DNA from: Burkholderiaceae bacterium
GTDB taxonomy: Bacteria > Pseudomonadota > Gammaproteobacteria > Burkholderiales > Burkholderiaceae
Reading direction: 5' to 3'
Length of the DNA stretch: 8,384 bases
NCBI GenBank assembly: GCA_022701965.1
Contig: JAKONL010000578.1
Span: 1-8,384 of the forward strand
Positions 7,711 to 8,384 of the stretch are shown in pieces. The translations under genes were made by a program, and so were the position numbers. Below the pieces are notes generated by a model, which was not told where the DNA came from, ran no database searches, and saw nothing but the letters and a program-made list of their open reading frames with translations. Positions within the stretch are counted from its first letter, which is position 1; each line of letters starts with the position of its first letter.

Positions 7711-8384
7711 CTACCTGCTCTTGCGGATGCTTTCGGCCGCGGCCTGCGCGGCCGCGATCACCGGTACCACGAGCGGCATGTCGAATCTCGGCTGGAGCCG
7801 GAGTGCCGATGCCGTCAGCGGCCCGCCGCCGATGATCACCGCCTTCGCGCCGTCCGCGGCCGACGCGCGAACGGCCTCGGCCAGCGCGGCGTCGAGTTCC
7901 TCGGGCGACTTCTTCATCAGCGCGTTCGGATCGCCGGGCGTCGCGCGCGTGCCGCGGAACTGCGCGCCGTAGCCGAGTGCCGCCGCCGTCTGGCGAAACC
8001 CTTCGAGCAGGCCCGGATCGGGCGTCGTCGTGGCGATGCCGAACGGGCGGCCCCCCTTGGCAGCCTCGTGGAACGCCTGCTCGCGGATGCCGAACACCGG
8101 CACGCCGACCTTGGCACGCAGCTCCGGCAAGCCCGGATCGCCGAACGCGGAGACGATGATCGCGCCGACCTTCCGATCCCGTGCGGCGTCGACGCCGATC
8201 CTGACGACGCCCGGCAGCGCGTCGGCCAGGTCCTTCGGCGTCGTCAGCAGGGGCGGGACGCCCTCGTTGCTCTTGCCCTCGACCTGGATGCCATCGGTCT
8301 TCGTCGAGGCGATCTCGGCCATCGACCGCGTGGTGGCCGCATTCGAGTTCGGATTGATCAGCACGATGTGCCGGGTCGCGGCCA
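7711..8384 (-). CDS. Asp/Glu-racemase-fold protein without catalytic cysteines, N-terminus beyond window
   Basis: The last 223 residues of a protein of the Asp/Glu/hydantoin racemase superfamily. The frame stays open to the right edge and reads RHIVLINPNSN, the usual very beginning of these proteins, so only a few residues are probably missing. A GTG at 8364 lies inside this strand and is not the true start. Family landmarks: INPNSNAATT at 9-18 of the visible part (substrate-carboxylate loop), VSAFGDPGLPEL at 77-88, and AVIIGGGPL at 181-189. Classical members use one cysteine in the first of the last two motifs (ACF.DPG) and another in the second (LGCAG) as the two acid-base residues. Here they are Ala79 and about Gly186, and the visible protein has no cysteine at all. 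It therefore cannot work as a two-cysteine racemase. It may have a different reaction or a binding role. No neighbour explains its substrate. It ends 151 bases before the phosphatase gene. Confidence 0.85.
   Translation of the reverse strand, partial: AATRHIVLINPNSNAATTRSMAEIASTKTDGIQVEGKSNEGVPPLLTTPKDLADALPGVVRIGVDAARDRKVGAIIVSAFGDPGLPELRAKVGVPVFGIREQAFHEAAKGGRPFGIATTTPDPGLLEGFRQTAAALGYGAQFRGTRATPGDPNALMKKSPEELDAALAEAVRASAADGAKAVIIGGGPLTASALRLQPRFDMPLVVPVIAAAQAAAESIRKSR

Noticed and set aside
7699..7711. Short GGCGC/GCGCC hairpin at the stop of the racemase-fold gene as a terminator
   Set aside because: It has only five base pairs, overlaps the stop codon and lacks a U-run, so it is not distinguishable from GC-rich background.

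Overview
The window is GC-rich, uses codons strongly biased to G or C in the third position, and has several very long antisense reading frames. It encodes Bug-type (TctC) periplasmic binding proteins, a GntR/FCD regulator, a PhoX-type phosphatase and an Asp/Glu-racemase-fold protein. This combination points to a betaproteobacterium of the order Burkholderiales (Variovorax, Bordetella or Acidovorax-like). That assignment is inference from gene content, not a database result.

Left part (1-3912): a minus-strand catabolic operon read from right to left. The order is an IlvD/Edd-family sugar-acid dehydratase (3811-2081), an RraA/HMG-aldolase-fold protein (2067-1357), a complete Bug binding protein (1312-335) and a second Bug protein cut by the window edge (311-1). 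Gaps are 13, 44 and 23 bases, and each gene has a purine-rich ribosome binding site. A divergent GntR/FCD regulator starts at 3912 on the plus strand. The roughly 100-base divergent intergenic region holds a good sigma-70 promoter for the operon (TTGACG, 17 bases, TTTAAT). A 16-base inverted repeat fills the spacer between its -35 and -10, which is a natural operator for the regulator. The simplest reading is an aldonate-type sugar-acid pathway: Bug proteins capture a carboxylate, the dehydratase forms a 2-keto-3-deoxy acid, and the RraA-fold protein may cleave it. The substrate cannot be read from the sequence.

Middle part (4602-5309): convergent to the regulator lies a small gene for an MTH1187/DUF77-family thiamine-binding protein (5049-4624) that carries an N-terminal export signal with a lipobox. 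Its leader contains a clear TPP riboswitch aptamer (about 5134-5223) followed by a perfect 9-bp hairpin that may be part of the expression platform. The usual family members are cytoplasmic, so an exported, TPP-controlled stand-alone member is the most interesting item here.

Right part (5310-8384): a PhoX-family (DUF839) Tat-exported phosphatase with a lipobox and an Ala-Pro linker (7559-5310). A PHO-box-like direct repeat lies in the 151-base gap upstream. Next comes the C-terminal portion of an Asp/Glu-racemase-fold protein (8384-7711) whose visible 223 residues contain no cysteine, so both catalytic cysteines of the classical racemases are missing.

I see no RNA genes other than the riboswitch, and no mobile elements, CRISPR arrays or broken genes.
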